A program made the position numbers and the translations under genes. The notes below the pieces were generated by a model, which did no database searches, had not been told where the DNA came from, and saw only the letters and a list, made by a program, of their open reading frames with translations. 64,000 nucleotides of DNA from a candidate division WOR-1 bacterium RIFOXYB2_FULL_46_45. GTDB lineage: Bacteria > Margulisbacteria > WOR-1 > XYC2-FULL-46-14. Shown here in pieces: positions 1-8,723 of this stretch; the stretch's first letter is position 1; the number at the start of each line of letters is the position of its first letter. The stretch covers positions 62,001-126,000 of the forward strand of contig MEUE01000003.1 of the NCBI GenBank assembly GCA_001771585.1. Direction: 5' to 3'.

Positions 1-45
1 TTAATTTTGAGGTCTTTCACAATAAATACTAAATCATTTATGTTT

Positions 46-85
46 GAAATATTCTATGAAAAGTGACGATATATATATAGAATGG
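46..85 (+). promoter_or_regulatory. Shared orphan-gene upstream element, copy 1
   Basis: GAAAT at 46 is followed exactly 22 bases later by GATATATA at 68. The layout recalls sigma-28-type promoters (TAAA, about 11 free bases, then xxCGATAA), but that match is my inference. About 85% of the 40 bases agree with copy 2 at 2741. The ATG of the orphan gene at 82 lies within the right end, so the transcript would be leaderless. Confidence 0.6.
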
Positions 86-1995
86 GCATATATAATACAT
101 TTCCAATTAAAGCGCCATATGGAAGACTGCCTTTGATTTGTACAAACCATGGGACCCCATTAAGCCTTTCAATTCGTTCAGGCCCAACAACTGTTATGGC
201 ACAATCTTCAATCGGAGGAGAAAGAACTTTTGAGCTAGATGGTCACACATATAAAGGCGCAGGTCAAAGAGATCCTCTTAATACTACCTTTATTAGAATC
301 GGGATTCAAGGCCCTTGCGATGAAACTCGCGTTTTAAAGCCGTTCGATATCTATCCGCAAGAAGGAGGATTGCCAACCCATCTTCTTTTGGGCGGGGCAA
401 GCCAGCCCGTATTAGAATATGAATCCGAACAAACTTCTCGCCTTAGACAAATGCTAATAGAATTAAGCCTTCCCGTATCAGGACTACCTGAACCGGTAAA
501 AATTAAACGGCTTGATTCTTTTCCTGTTATTTTCCCGGATGGCAGGGTCGTTTTTATTGACGGAGATAAGTATTTCATGGATCCAACTCTAATGACCACT
601 TCTCAAAGAATAAAAGTAGCAGGCTTTGTTTTAAGGCATGAAGCTTCAAGCCCCGAAGAAAAAAAAGGTGCTCAAACAGCCATCGCAGAATTATCCCAAA
701 ACGGAAACACATTAACCGAAGAAAAAAAACGCCTTCTTTCAGCAGCCTTTATACGCTTATTTGCGCCAGCGGTTTATCAATACAAAGGAACTCATGGCCC
801 TCGAGTCGGAAACATTTTTCAAACAGTAATTAATCATGACGGAATGCTAAGGGACAGACTGATTGAATCCGGCTCGATAGGAGAATCAAGCGCAACAACT
901 CAAGATGGAACAAACAGGATTCGATCAAAAAACACTGCGGGAGGTTTTTTGCAGAACACACTAATATCCCCTGTTGATTGGAACGCCGGGATGTCAGAAG
1001 CCAATAAGGGAAAGATCAAAAGCATTTTAGATGCAATGATATCAGAAATGTATGAAAAAGAAGGAATTGCAATTCAATTACCAGAAGATACGCAACAAAA
1101 CCTTCTTCAGGAAGAAGGAAGGATGATGTATTTGAGAGAAATTGCCCAATTAAACCTGGCCAAGGCCACCGAATTAAGGGAAATGACAGTAAAAAGAATA
1201 GCTGAACAACTCGGGGTAATCCATGGAAGCGGAGGCCATGCCGGAGGAGGACAAGATAATGCGCGGCTTGGGATATGGAAATTTAATTTTACTAGTGCAA
1301 TGGGTGCGAAATACTCCCTCCTTATTTCGACACAAAATTATTCAACAAAAGATAAAGAGTGGATAGAAAGAAAAGAAAAATGGATTGGACCTTCCCCCGC
1401 CCCTTACGAATTAGACAGTCTGAAGATAGAAAGTATTGAAACAACCTCAAGCGGAGACAGATTCGCCGAAATGGGCCCGCCAGGAGGAGGAAGCACCAGA
1501 AGCGATAACGTTGGAAGCTTCGGCTTAAGGGACTTTGATACCCTCTCTCTGCAAGGTGAAGATACAGAGATCGATAGCTTTCTTAGAAAATATTATCTAA
1601 CCCAATATACCGATATAGACCAGATAAGACATTTTCTTATCATCTACAAACAGATTATAGATTTGGAACATCTTTTTATAACCAAGCCGCGACTATCCCC
1701 ATATCCATATCCGGGAACACTAATGCATTTTACTATTATTACCGGAGGGGATATACAGGACTATTTAAGAATCAAATATGTATTTATGGAAAACTATTTA
1801 AGAATAAGAAAAATGGCCATGAGAAAACTAGCTCCACTATGGTTTAAAGCTATTGAATCAGAAAAAATCAGCTATAAATTTATTGATGACAAAGATCCTC
1901 TTGGCCGTCGGGAATGCACCTATCCATTTCCTGATGAGATTAAGTCTCTTTATAATCAAGCAGAACTTGCCCTAGCAAATATAACTATAATCTAA
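82..1995 (+). CDS. Orphan protein of unknown function (637 aa), cassette gene 1
   Basis: I do not recognise this protein family. It is a long soluble protein with no signal peptide or membrane segment. Visible patterns are a TYKGAG stretch near residue 58, a KGTHGPRVGN stretch near 235, and a glycine/histidine-rich IHGSGGHAGGGQDNA stretch near 380. The first and last faintly recall SelO/kinase-like folds, but this is weak. The gene lies tail-to-tail with pcm, 42 bases apart, and carries the upstream element shared with three other orphan genes. The ATG at 82 sits directly after the AT-rich -10-like run, with no Shine-Dalgarno site. Codon use looks more AT-rich than in pcm or efp. The gene is complete, and its left border may lie outside the window. 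Confidence 0.75.
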   Translation: MGIYNTFPIKAPYGRLPLICTNHGTPLSLSIRSGPTTVMAQSSIGGERTFELDGHTYKGAGQRDPLNTTFIRIGIQGPCDETRVLKPFDIYPQEGGLPTHLLLGGASQPVLEYESEQTSRLRQMLIELSLPVSGLPEPVKIKRLDSFPVIFPDGRVVFIDGDKYFMDPTLMTTSQRIKVAGFVLRHEASSPEEKKGAQTAIAELSQNGNTLTEEKKRLLSAAFIRLFAPAVYQYKGTHGPRVGNIFQTVINHDGMLRDRLIESGSIGESSATTQDGTNRIRSKNTAGGFLQNTLISPVDWNAGMSEANKGKIKSILDAMISEMYEKEGIAIQLPEDTQQNLLQEEGRMMYLREIAQLNLAKATELREMTVKRIAEQLGVIHGSGGHAGGGQDNARLGIWKFNFTSAMGAKYSLLISTQNYSTKDKEWIERKEKWIGPSPAPYELDSLKIESIETTSSGDRFAEMGPPGGGSTRSDNVGSFGLRDFDTLSLQGEDTEIDSFLRKYYLTQYTDIDQIRHFLIIYKQIIDLEHLFITKPRLSPYPYPGTLMHFTIITGGDIQDYLRIKYVFMENYLRIRKMAMRKLAPLWFKAIESEKISYKFIDDKDPLGRRECTYPFPDEIKSLYNQAELALANITII

Positions 1996-2037
1996 AATAA
2001 AACCACAAAACGGTTAAGACTAGTCGCCCCATTAACC

Positions 2038-2649
2038 CTACTCAAACCCAAACCTCCCAACCAGCGGCACAAAAACGCACTGGATAGAATCTTCAATATT
2101 TAATTTACTGCCCCGTTTCTCAACAACCTTCAAAGTCTGCACCCATCGGTCTCCCACCGGAATAACCAGTCTCCCGCCATCTTTTAATTGTTCCGTAAGC
2201 GGGGGTGGTATATCCGGCGCGGCGGCGGTTACGATTATCCCGTCATAAGGCGCTTCATCGGGATATCCCAGCGCTCCATCACCGCTTACCGTTGTAATGT
2301 TTCTATATCCCATCTTTTTAAATTTTTCACCGGACTGCCTGGCCAAAGATGGAATCCTCTCCATAGTTATTACATTTTTATAGAGCAGCGAAAGTATCGC
2401 CGCCTGATAGCCCGAACCGGTACCGATCTCCAAAACCCTCCCATGTTTTTTCGGCTCCAAAAGCTCAGTCATCAGTGCAACCATATAGGGCTGGGAGATA
2501 GTCTGGCCTTCCCCAATGGGCAAAGCACCGTCGTAATACGCGTCGGGCTTATATTCTTCGGGAACAAAATCTTCGCGGGGAATTTTTAAGAACGCGTTGA
2601 GGACGTCACGGTTTTTTATGCCGCGGGCTTCAAGCTGACCCTCAACCAT
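2038..2649 (-). CDS. pcm: Protein-L-isoaspartate O-methyltransferase
   Basis: SAM-dependent cytoplasmic enzyme that methylates isoaspartyl residues in damaged proteins so that they can be repaired. The family signature GQTISQPYMVALM is followed by the SAM-binding motif I, VLEIGTGSGYQAA, and by a DGIIVTAAAP stretch. I place the start at the ATG at 2649 (MVEGQLEARG). The frame is open to a TTG at 2712, but those 21 extra residues are read from a leftover copy of the tyrA 3' end. In the inferred ancestral order this ATG overlapped the tyrA stop codon (ATGGTTGA). The gene is therefore probably the former downstream partner of tyrA, now separated from it by the orphan cassette at 2.7-3.9 kb. Confidence 0.9.
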   Translation of the reverse strand: MVEGQLEARGIKNRDVLNAFLKIPREDFVPEEYKPDAYYDGALPIGEGQTISQPYMVALMTELLEPKKHGRVLEIGTGSGYQAAILSLLYKNVITMERIPSLARQSGEKFKKMGYRNITTVSGDGALGYPDEAPYDGIIVTAAAPDIPPPLTEQLKDGGRLVIPVGDRWVQTLKVVEKRGSKLNIEDSIQCVFVPLVGRFGFE

Positions 2650-2665
2650 TTTCCGGCGTTGTTCT

Positions 2666-2697
2666 AAAAAGTCCGTCCCTAAACTCCTTCGCTTTCT
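2666..2697. repeat. Left direct repeat: leftover tyrA 3' end
   Basis: 32 bp matching 3921-3952 at 29 of 32 positions, including the 20-base block CGTCCCTAAACTCCTTCGCT/C. Read on the minus strand in the tyrA frame it gives KAKEFRDGLF, continues for a few codons, and stops inside the pcm start. It is the probable original tyrA terminus. Confidence 0.8.
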
Positions 2698-2740
2698 TCG
2701 ATAATGCGGCAATTTGGATATTACTATATCATCTTCACCT

Positions 2741-2780
2741 GAAATTTTCTATGGAAAGTGACGATAAATATATAGAACGG
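2741..2780 (+). promoter_or_regulatory. Shared orphan-gene upstream element, copy 2
   Basis: GAAAT at 2741 and GATAAATA at 2763, again 22 bases apart. It is nearly identical to copy 1 across the spacer as well (CTATGGAAAGTGAC against CTATGAAAAGTGAC). It lies inside the cassette bounded by the tyrA-end repeats and about 30 bases before the ATG at 2810. Confidence 0.65.
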
Positions 2781-2809
2781 AATTAAGTTAAAGGATAAAA
2801 TAGATAGAA

Positions 2810-3878
2810 ATGACATATATTCAAAATGTTACAAACGGATATAAAAGAGTTTGGTCATCCACTGGACCATTAATTACAAAAAAAAATAAGCACGTGGACA
2901 AGGATTGAGCTGGGAACAATCAAGGCAATTGACCTTTTAGCCGTTCCAATGTTCCCTAACGGAAGAAAATTAGAGGGTTTACGAAACAAGATATTCACAA
3001 AAGAACTTACAACTCAATTAAAATCTGTTCTGGATCAATTCAAAATACCTAATTTTTATGTCGGAGTCAAATTAAGCAATTTTAATGAATATAATCCTCC
3101 TAATCGTAATAATTTCATGGTCCGACCAATCTTTTCACAACCAAGCTTTTTCTTGGGAACCGAGCGACAGAATAACCCTCTAGCCGGCACTGTAAAAACC
3201 CATCCCCAATTTATTTCATCAAATGGCCAACCCCTTCCAATCGACAAAAACCTAATCGAAAGATTGTTTAAGGAAAGTTTGCCGGAACATTTGCGGTCTT
3301 ACGCAAATTTGGGCATTTTAAGTAGATATGAAATTCCTGAAGTTGATGGAAGAAAAGCAGGAAGATTTGCTCCTTCAGATGAAATGGTTGAAAATAAAAC
3401 AAGATTCGCCCTTGATAAAGGATGGATAAGTCCCGAAAGAGATCTTGTTGTCATGAACAACGGCGGACCACACAGTATAGCCACCGCACGCGCCTTGGCA
3501 CAAAGAGGATACTTTGTTATCCCTCATTTTAATTCCAAAAACGGCGTATCAAATGAACAACGTGTTGCAACCCTGGCATTCTTCGTTTATGAATTGACAG
3601 AATTAAACAAGATCACAAAACAAAACAACCCAAATGCCCCTTGGGCATTGATCTTAGATGGTCATAGAGATTATAGATTGGAAGAGAAAGACCTTCCGCC
3701 AATTCCTTCAAACTATCGGCTAGTAATCGTTACCGAAGGAGAAGATTTATTGCTTCCCAGGCAGCTCCACACTTCTCATCCTGAATACCCTGTTTTTACT
3801 TCTCTTTTTAAAGCGTCAGATTTATTACACGCAAGATTCGATCCTTATTCAGTGTTGGATGAAGAAAAAAAAAGATAA
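2810..3878 (+). CDS. Orphan protein of unknown function, cassette gene 2, with a frame break at an A9 run
   Basis: I do not recognise this protein. An unbroken frame runs from the ATG at 2949 (309 aa), but that codon has no ribosome site and sits mid-sequence. Reading from the ATG at 2810, just after the shared upstream element, gives MTYIQNVTNG and onward to the A9 run at 2878-2886. Removing one A joins this frame smoothly to the long one (ITKKISTWTRIELG). The full product would be about 355 aa. The A9 run could be a sequencing error, a phase-variable tract or a slippage site. The protein is soluble, with a Rossmann-like alternation around LVVMNNGG and ALILDGHRDY. It lies tail-to-tail with tyrA. 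Confidence 0.65.
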
Positions 3879-3911
3879 GGCAAATGACACTAACATTAGA
3901 ATCAATAAAAA

Positions 3912-4766
3912 TTATCCCTGAAAAACCCCGTCCCTAAACTCCTTCGCCTTCTGAAGAAAAGCCAGGATCTGGTCGGGATTATTCGCTTTGATCGCGGATT
4001 CGAGCTGGCTTAAAGAATTTTTGAAGCCCTTGATCATCTTCAGCACCGCTTTTTTGTTGGTGGTAAACATCCCCACCCCCAGCTCCGGGTCGCCGGAAGC
4101 AATCCGGGTGGTATCTCGAAAGCCGGAAGAGGCGCATTTTTTCATCTCTTCCACCCCATCTTTTGAAAAAGCGACCGCGTTGACCAAAGCGGCAGAAATC
4201 GCCAAAGGCATGTGAGAGACCCCCGCCACCGCCAGATCGTGAAGCTTCGGATCCATTATTAAAACGCTTGATCCCATCTCCGCGATAAGAGAAGTTAAGG
4301 TTTCAATCGCCTTTTTGGATGTGCGGGTGGTTTCAGTCAGGATCCAGCTTCGACCGATAAAAAGCTCCGCCTCGGCGGAAACCAGCTTCGCTTTCTCCTT
4401 CCCCGCCATCGGATGCCCGCCGACAAAAAAGGTCCCTTTGGGCATCAAGGACTGTGCTTCTTTCACAATCTCATATTTTGAACTCCCGACATCGGTAACA
4501 ATTACCCCCTTTTTCAAATGGGGGATGCTCTCTTTTAAAGCGTGGATGATTTTATTGAGCGGCGTCGCAATAAAAACAATATCTGCCGTCGCGATCTGGG
4601 AAAGATCGAGCGTCCCCTCATCCACCGCCCCCAGCATCAGCGCCTGGGCAATTGTCTCTTCCCTGTGCGGAAACCCTATGACCCTAACCCCTTGCCCCTT
4701 GGTCTTTTTTATTGCCAAACCGATTGAACCGCCGATCAAACCGAGTCCGATGATAGCTATATTCAT
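3912..4766 (-). CDS. tyrA: Prephenate dehydrogenase
   Basis: NAD(P)-dependent oxidative decarboxylation of prephenate to 4-hydroxyphenylpyruvate in tyrosine synthesis. The N-terminus carries the dinucleotide-binding motif IAIIGLGLIGGSIG. Conserved stretches DVGSSK, GGHPMAG and a downstream SHMPLAISAALV follow. At 284 aa it is the monofunctional type, without chorismate mutase or ACT domain. Its last codons (KEFRDGVFQG) lie in a direct repeat also found inside the pcm 5' region, so the present terminus was probably supplied by the inserted cassette. A -10 hexamer TAGAAT ends 9 bases before the ATG with no Shine-Dalgarno site, which suggests a leaderless transcript. Confidence 0.93.
   Translation of the reverse strand: MNIAIIGLGLIGGSIGLAIKKTKGQGVRVIGFPHREETIAQALMLGAVDEGTLDLSQIATADIVFIATPLNKIIHALKESIPHLKKGVIVTDVGSSKYEIVKEAQSLMPKGTFFVGGHPMAGKEKAKLVSAEAELFIGRSWILTETTRTSKKAIETLTSLIAEMGSSVLIMDPKLHDLAVAGVSHMPLAISAALVNAVAFSKDGVEEMKKCASSGFRDTTRIASGDPELGVGMFTTNKKAVLKMIKGFKNSLSQLESAIKANNPDQILAFLQKAKEFRDGVFQG
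3921..3952. repeat. Right direct repeat: current tyrA 3' end
   Basis: Partner of the repeat at 2666-2697. It encodes the present tyrA terminus on the minus strand. Together the two copies frame a segment of about 1.26 kb holding only cassette gene 2 and its upstream element. Confidence 0.8.
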
Positions 4767-4791
4767 AATAAAGTTATTCTAGCGGTATCTA

Positions 4792-4820
4792 TTGCCCAAG
4801 TCAAACAGCTATGCTAAAAT
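4792..4820 (+). promoter_or_regulatory. efp promoter
   Basis: TTGCCC at 4792-4797, a 17-base spacer, then TAAAAT at 4815-4820 preceded by TGC (extended -10). The predicted transcript start falls 1-3 bases before the ATG at 4829, so the message would be leaderless. Confidence 0.7.
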
Positions 4821-4828
4821 TTTACTTT

Positions 4829-5383
4829 ATGGCAATAGCAATCACAGACATTAAACCCGGGGTAACCTTTGAGTGGAAAGGGAACATCTTCCGTTGCGTC
4901 AAATACGATCACATCAAATGGGCTCAGCAGGCACGTATTCGGCTGAAGATGAAAAACCTTCGCACCGGAGCGATCTTTGAAGACACTTTTAACGTCGGCG
5001 AACGGTTTGAGCCGGCGCATATCTCCTACCGAAAAATGCAATACCTCTACCACGACAACGAACTCTACCACCTGATGGACCAGGAAAATTTTAACCAGAT
5101 CGCGCTGACCAAAGATCAGATCGGCAACTCTTCAAAATATCTGAAAGAAGGGATGATCGTCGATATCGCCATGTACGGTGAAGAGGCGCTGGAAGTCAAT
5201 CTTCCCGCGACGGTGGAATTGACGGTCACCGACACTGCGCCGGGATTCAAGGGAGACACCGTCTCCGGAGGGAAACCGGCCACGCTTGAAACCGGAGCCG
5301 TCATTTCTGTCCCATTTCATGTTAAAATCGGGGATGTCTTGAAGATCAATACCCAAGAAGATAAATATCTAGGGAGGGCTTAA
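4829..5383 (+). CDS. efp: Elongation factor P
   Basis: Ribosome-binding factor that relieves stalling at proline stretches. The three-domain length (184 aa from this start) and the C-terminal signature DTAPGFKGDT...GGKPATLETGA are typical. I start at 4829 (MAIAITDIKPG) because the upstream ATG at 4811 lies within the -10 hexamer. The loop that normally carries PGKG with the modified lysine reads YDHIKWAQQARIR here and is one residue shorter. The usual lysine/arginine at the tip is therefore missing or displaced to Lys30. It heads a run with accB, recJ, purD and rdgB; accB starts at the very next base after its stop. Confidence 0.93.
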   Translation: MAIAITDIKPGVTFEWKGNIFRCVKYDHIKWAQQARIRLKMKNLRTGAIFEDTFNVGERFEPAHISYRKMQYLYHDNELYHLMDQENFNQIALTKDQIGNSSKYLKEGMIVDIAMYGEEALEVNLPATVELTVTDTAPGFKGDTVSGGKPATLETGAVISVPFHVKIGDVLKINTQEDKYLGRA

Positions 5384-5839
5384 ATGGTAAACTTCGACTT
5401 GATTAAAAAATTGATACAGATTGTGAAGGATGAAAACATCAGCGGCCTGGTAATCGAAGAAGGCGGAACAAAGTACGAGATCCGCAAAGAGTTCGGAGGG
5501 ACCGTTTCGGCCAGCACATCCGCTCCTATTCCGGCCGCGACTTCTTCCCAGCCGGCCGTCGCGGTAAAAAAAGAAGAACCAAAAAACGAAGATGATGGAT
5601 TGGTAGCCATAACTTCTCCGATGGTCGGAACATTCTACAAATCCCCTTCTCCCGATTCTCCTCCTTTTGTCAATGTCGGCGACCAAGTGGCTTCGGGAAA
5701 AGTGGTCTGCATCGTTGAAGCGATGAAGCTTTTTAACGAGATTGAATCCGAAATTTCCGGAAAAATTGTCAAGATCCTGGTTGAAAATGGGAAACCGGTT
5801 GAATACGGCCAAAAACTAATGCTCGTCAAAAAGGACTAA
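5384..5839 (+). CDS. accB: Biotin carboxyl carrier protein of acetyl-CoA carboxylase
   Basis: Carries biotin between the carboxylase and transferase subunits in the first step of fatty acid synthesis. It has the usual layout: an N-terminal region, an Ala/Pro-rich linker near residues 45-65, and a C-terminal biotinyl domain with [10 protein letters not shown], whose lysine takes the biotin. The thumb motif [18 protein letters not shown] is present. A strong GGGAGG site lies inside the efp end. Its usual partner accC is not adjacent but lies at 34.2-35.6 kb on the other strand. Confidence 0.95.
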   Translation: MVNFDLIKKLIQIVKDENISGLVIEEGGTKYEIRKEFGGTVSASTSAPIPAATSSQPAVAVKKEEPKNEDDGLVAITSPMVGTFYKSPSPDSPPFVNVGDQVASGKVVCIVEAMKLFNEIESEISGKIVKILVENGKPVEYGQKLMLVKKD

Positions 5840-7467
5840 TGCGGAAAGAATGGAAACTCTTTCCGCAAACTCCGGGACTATCGATCCTTGAACAGATTTT
5901 AAAGAACCGGGGAATTACCGAAACCGCTTCCTTTCTTAATCCCCGCCTCGCCAACCTCAAAGACCCCTTTGACATCCCAAACATAGAAAAAGCGGCGGAA
6001 CAAGTTCTTTTGGCAATCGGTAAAAACAGAAAGATCCTCGTTTATGGCGACTATGACGTCGACGGGGTGACCGGGACCGCGATCCTTCTTGAAACGCTTC
6101 AGTATCTGGGCGCCACCGCCGGCCACTATATCCCTTCCCGTTACGGAGAGGGGTATTCGATGAACCTGGAAGCGGTAAAAAAAGCCAAAGAAGAAAAGGT
6201 GGAGCTGATCATCACCGTTGACTGCGGAATTAGCAATCTGAAGGAGATCGAGCTGGCCAATCGGCTGGGAATAGATGTTGTTGTAACCGACCATCACAAT
6301 GTTCCGGAAACTCTTCCACCCGCCCTGGCGATTGTAAACCCGAAAATGATCCCTGCCTCCCATCCATCCAAAAATCTGGCCGGAGCGGGAGTGGCTTTCA
6401 AATTCGCCTGGGTCCTTTTGAGAAAAGCGGAAAAAAAAGACAACGCATTCTTAACCGACCTGCTCGACCTGGCCGCCCTTGGGACCGTCGCCGACGCGGT
6501 CCCCTTGACCGAAGAAAACCGGATCATCGCTTACGCCGGATTGAATATTTTAAACCAAAAAAAGCGGCTGGGAATAAACCATTTGATTGAAGCGGCTTCA
6601 TTGACCGGAGAGATCAATATCCATCACGTCAACTTTGCCCTGGCGCCGCGCATCAATGCCGCCGGGCGGCTTGAACATGCCTCCATGTCTCTTAACCTCT
6701 TAAAAGCGGACAACGCGGAAGAGGCAACTAAAATCGCCAAAGAGCTGAATTCCATTAATATCCGCCGGCAGAACATCGGCTCCTTGATCCAAAAAGAGGT
6801 TTTCGCGAGGATTGAAAGCGAAAAACTCGATCAAAACAAAGTCATAATTCTGAAGGGGGAAAACTGGCACCCGGGGGTGATCGGAATTGTCGCGTCGCAG
6901 GTGGCCGACAAATATTACCGGCCGGCGGTGCTGATCTCTAACGGACGCGGCTCTGCCCGATCCATTGATGAAATTAATGTTTATGAGATTTTGGCGGCCT
7001 GTCGGGACCTTTATTCTTCTTTTGGCGGACACGCCGGCGCGGCCGGCTTTGAATTGAAGGAAGGGAGCTTTGACGAATTTTGCAAAAGAATAGAAGAACG
7101 GGCAAACGAATTGATCAAAGATTTAACGCCGCACATTATGATCGACCGCGAACTTTCAATCTCGGAGATGACCCTGGCGCTGGCGCATGAGATCAATCGC
7201 TTGTCTCCGTTTGGCGAAGGAAACCCTCCTCCGGTTTTTATGACGGGAAATTTGCCGCTTGAAGAGATCCGACAGGTCGGGAGCGACAAGAAACATTTAA
7301 AACTGAAACTTGGCGGTCTCGATGCGATTGGCTTTAACCTCGGCACGCTGGCCCCGACACTCACACTTTCAAAAAAATATGACATGGTATATAATTTAAA
7401 AAACGACGAATGGAACGGTTTTGACCGGCTCCAGGCGAATTTGATAGACATCAAGGAGAAAGAGTGA
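5839..7467 (+). CDS. recJ: Single-stranded-DNA exonuclease RecJ
   Basis: 5'-to-3' exonuclease used in recombination and mismatch repair. The DHH phosphoesterase motifs are clear: VYGDYDVDGVTGTAIL, IITVDCGI and the signature VVTDHHN. A DHHA1-type region with SSFGGHAGAAGF follows near residue 395, and then the OB-like C-terminal part. At 542 aa it is near the normal length. The start overlaps the accB stop (TAATG), and its stop overlaps the purD start, so translation is probably coupled. Confidence 0.95.
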   Translation: MRKEWKLFPQTPGLSILEQILKNRGITETASFLNPRLANLKDPFDIPNIEKAAEQVLLAIGKNRKILVYGDYDVDGVTGTAILLETLQYLGATAGHYIPSRYGEGYSMNLEAVKKAKEEKVELIITVDCGISNLKEIELANRLGIDVVVTDHHNVPETLPPALAIVNPKMIPASHPSKNLAGAGVAFKFAWVLLRKAEKKDNAFLTDLLDLAALGTVADAVPLTEENRIIAYAGLNILNQKKRLGINHLIEAASLTGEINIHHVNFALAPRINAAGRLEHASMSLNLLKADNAEEATKIAKELNSINIRRQNIGSLIQKEVFARIESEKLDQNKVIILKGENWHPGVIGIVASQVADKYYRPAVLISNGRGSARSIDEINVYEILAACRDLYSSFGGHAGAAGFELKEGSFDEFCKRIEERANELIKDLTPHIMIDRELSISEMTLALAHEINRLSPFGEGNPPPVFMTGNLPLEEIRQVGSDKKHLKLKLGGLDAIGFNLGTLAPTLTLSKKYDMVYNLKNDEWNGFDRLQANLIDIKEKE

Positions 7468-8723
7468 AAGTATTAATTATCGGCTCGGGCGGCAGGGAAC
7501 ACACCCTGGCCTGGAAAATCAGCCAAAGCCCCAAATTGACCAAATTATATTGCGCTCCCGGCAACGCGGGGACGGCAATCGTTGCCGAAAATGTCCCGAT
7601 CGCGGACAACGATATCGCCGGCCTCAAGGATTTTGCCGTTAAAAACTCGATTGACTTAACCATCGTAGGTCCGGAAATTCCTCTGGTCATGGGAATTGTC
7701 GACGAGTTTGAAGCGGCGGGGTTAAAAATCTTCGGCCCTTCCAAAGCGGCCGCCAAGATTGAGGGCTCTAAAATTTTTGCCAAAAACCTGATGCATAAAT
7801 ACAATATCCCGACCGCCGAAGCGATTGTCTACGAAAAAGTTGAAGACGCCCTAAACTTTGTTAAGAAAGTCGGGACTCCTATTGTAATAAAAGTTGACGG
7901 GTTGGCGGCCGGAAAAGGGGTCTTTGTGGCAAAAGACCAAAAAGAGGCAGAAGAAGCGGTCAAGCGCATCTTGGTTGATAAAGAATTCGGGGCCGCCGGC
8001 AATAAAATTATCGTTGAAGAGTGTTTGAAGGGGGAAGAAGTGTCGATCCTTGCAATAACCGACGGGGAGACGATTCTTCCTCTGGCCAGCGCTCAGGACC
8101 ACAAGCGGGTCTTTGACCGGGACGAGGGACCGAATACCGGCGGGATGGGTGCCTACTCCCCTGCCCCGATCGCAACCTCCGAACTTTTAAATATGGTTCA
8201 AGAGAAAGTGCTTAAGAAAACTGTCGCGGCTTTAAAAGAGGCCGGGATAATTTATAAAGGTATTTTGTACTGCGGCTTGATGATGACCGCTTCCGGTCCG
8301 ATGGTTTTGGAATTCAATTGCCGCTTCGGCGATCCGGAGACGCAGGTGATTCTTCCAAGAATGAAAAACGATCTACTTGAAGTCATTTTGTCCACACTCG
8401 ACTCTCGCCTTTCGACTATCGCTCTTGATTGGGATCCTCGCTCGGCGGTCTGCGTGGTCCTGGCGGCGGGGGGCTATCCGGGGAATTATGAAAAAGGAAT
8501 TGAGATTAAGGGCCTTGATAATGTAAAAGACGGAGTGGTCTTTCATGCCGGGACCAAAGCGGTTGACGTAAAAATCACAACCAACGGCGGGCGGGTGCTG
8601 GGGGTGGTTGGGCTCGGCGCTCCGCTTAAAGAAGCGATCAGAAAAGCCTATGATGCCGTCAAGCAAATTAATTTTGACAAGATGCACTTCAGGAAAGACA
8701 TCGGAGCGAAAGCTCTCAAGTGA
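7464..8723 (+). CDS. purD: Phosphoribosylamine-glycine ligase
   Basis: ATP-grasp enzyme that joins glycine to phosphoribosylamine in purine synthesis. It begins with a GTG at 7464, overlapping the recJ stop by 4 bases, and opens with the family signature LIIGSGGREHTLAWK. ATP-grasp residues appear in VIKVDGLAAGKGVFVA, and the signature FNCRFGDPETQ is present. Length 419 aa is standard. No other purine genes are visible nearby, so it is a lone pathway gene within this run. Confidence 0.96.
   Translation: MKVLIIGSGGREHTLAWKISQSPKLTKLYCAPGNAGTAIVAENVPIADNDIAGLKDFAVKNSIDLTIVGPEIPLVMGIVDEFEAAGLKIFGPSKAAAKIEGSKIFAKNLMHKYNIPTAEAIVYEKVEDALNFVKKVGTPIVIKVDGLAAGKGVFVAKDQKEAEEAVKRILVDKEFGAAGNKIIVEECLKGEEVSILAITDGETILPLASAQDHKRVFDRDEGPNTGGMGAYSPAPIATSELLNMVQEKVLKKTVAALKEAGIIYKGILYCGLMMTASGPMVLEFNCRFGDPETQVILPRMKNDLLEVILSTLDSRLSTIALDWDPRSAVCVVLAAGGYPGNYEKGIEIKGLDNVKDGVVFHAGTKAVDVKITTNGGRVLGVVGLGAPLKEAIRKAYDAVKQINFDKMHFRKDIGAKALK

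Noticed and set aside
2649-2712. Longer pcm N-terminus from a TTG at 2712
   Set aside because: The extra residues derive from the leftover tyrA end and cassette border; relatives begin close to MVEGQLEARG.
4811-4828. Upstream ATG for efp
   Set aside because: It overlaps the -10 hexamer TAAAAT; EF-P proteins begin as at 4829.
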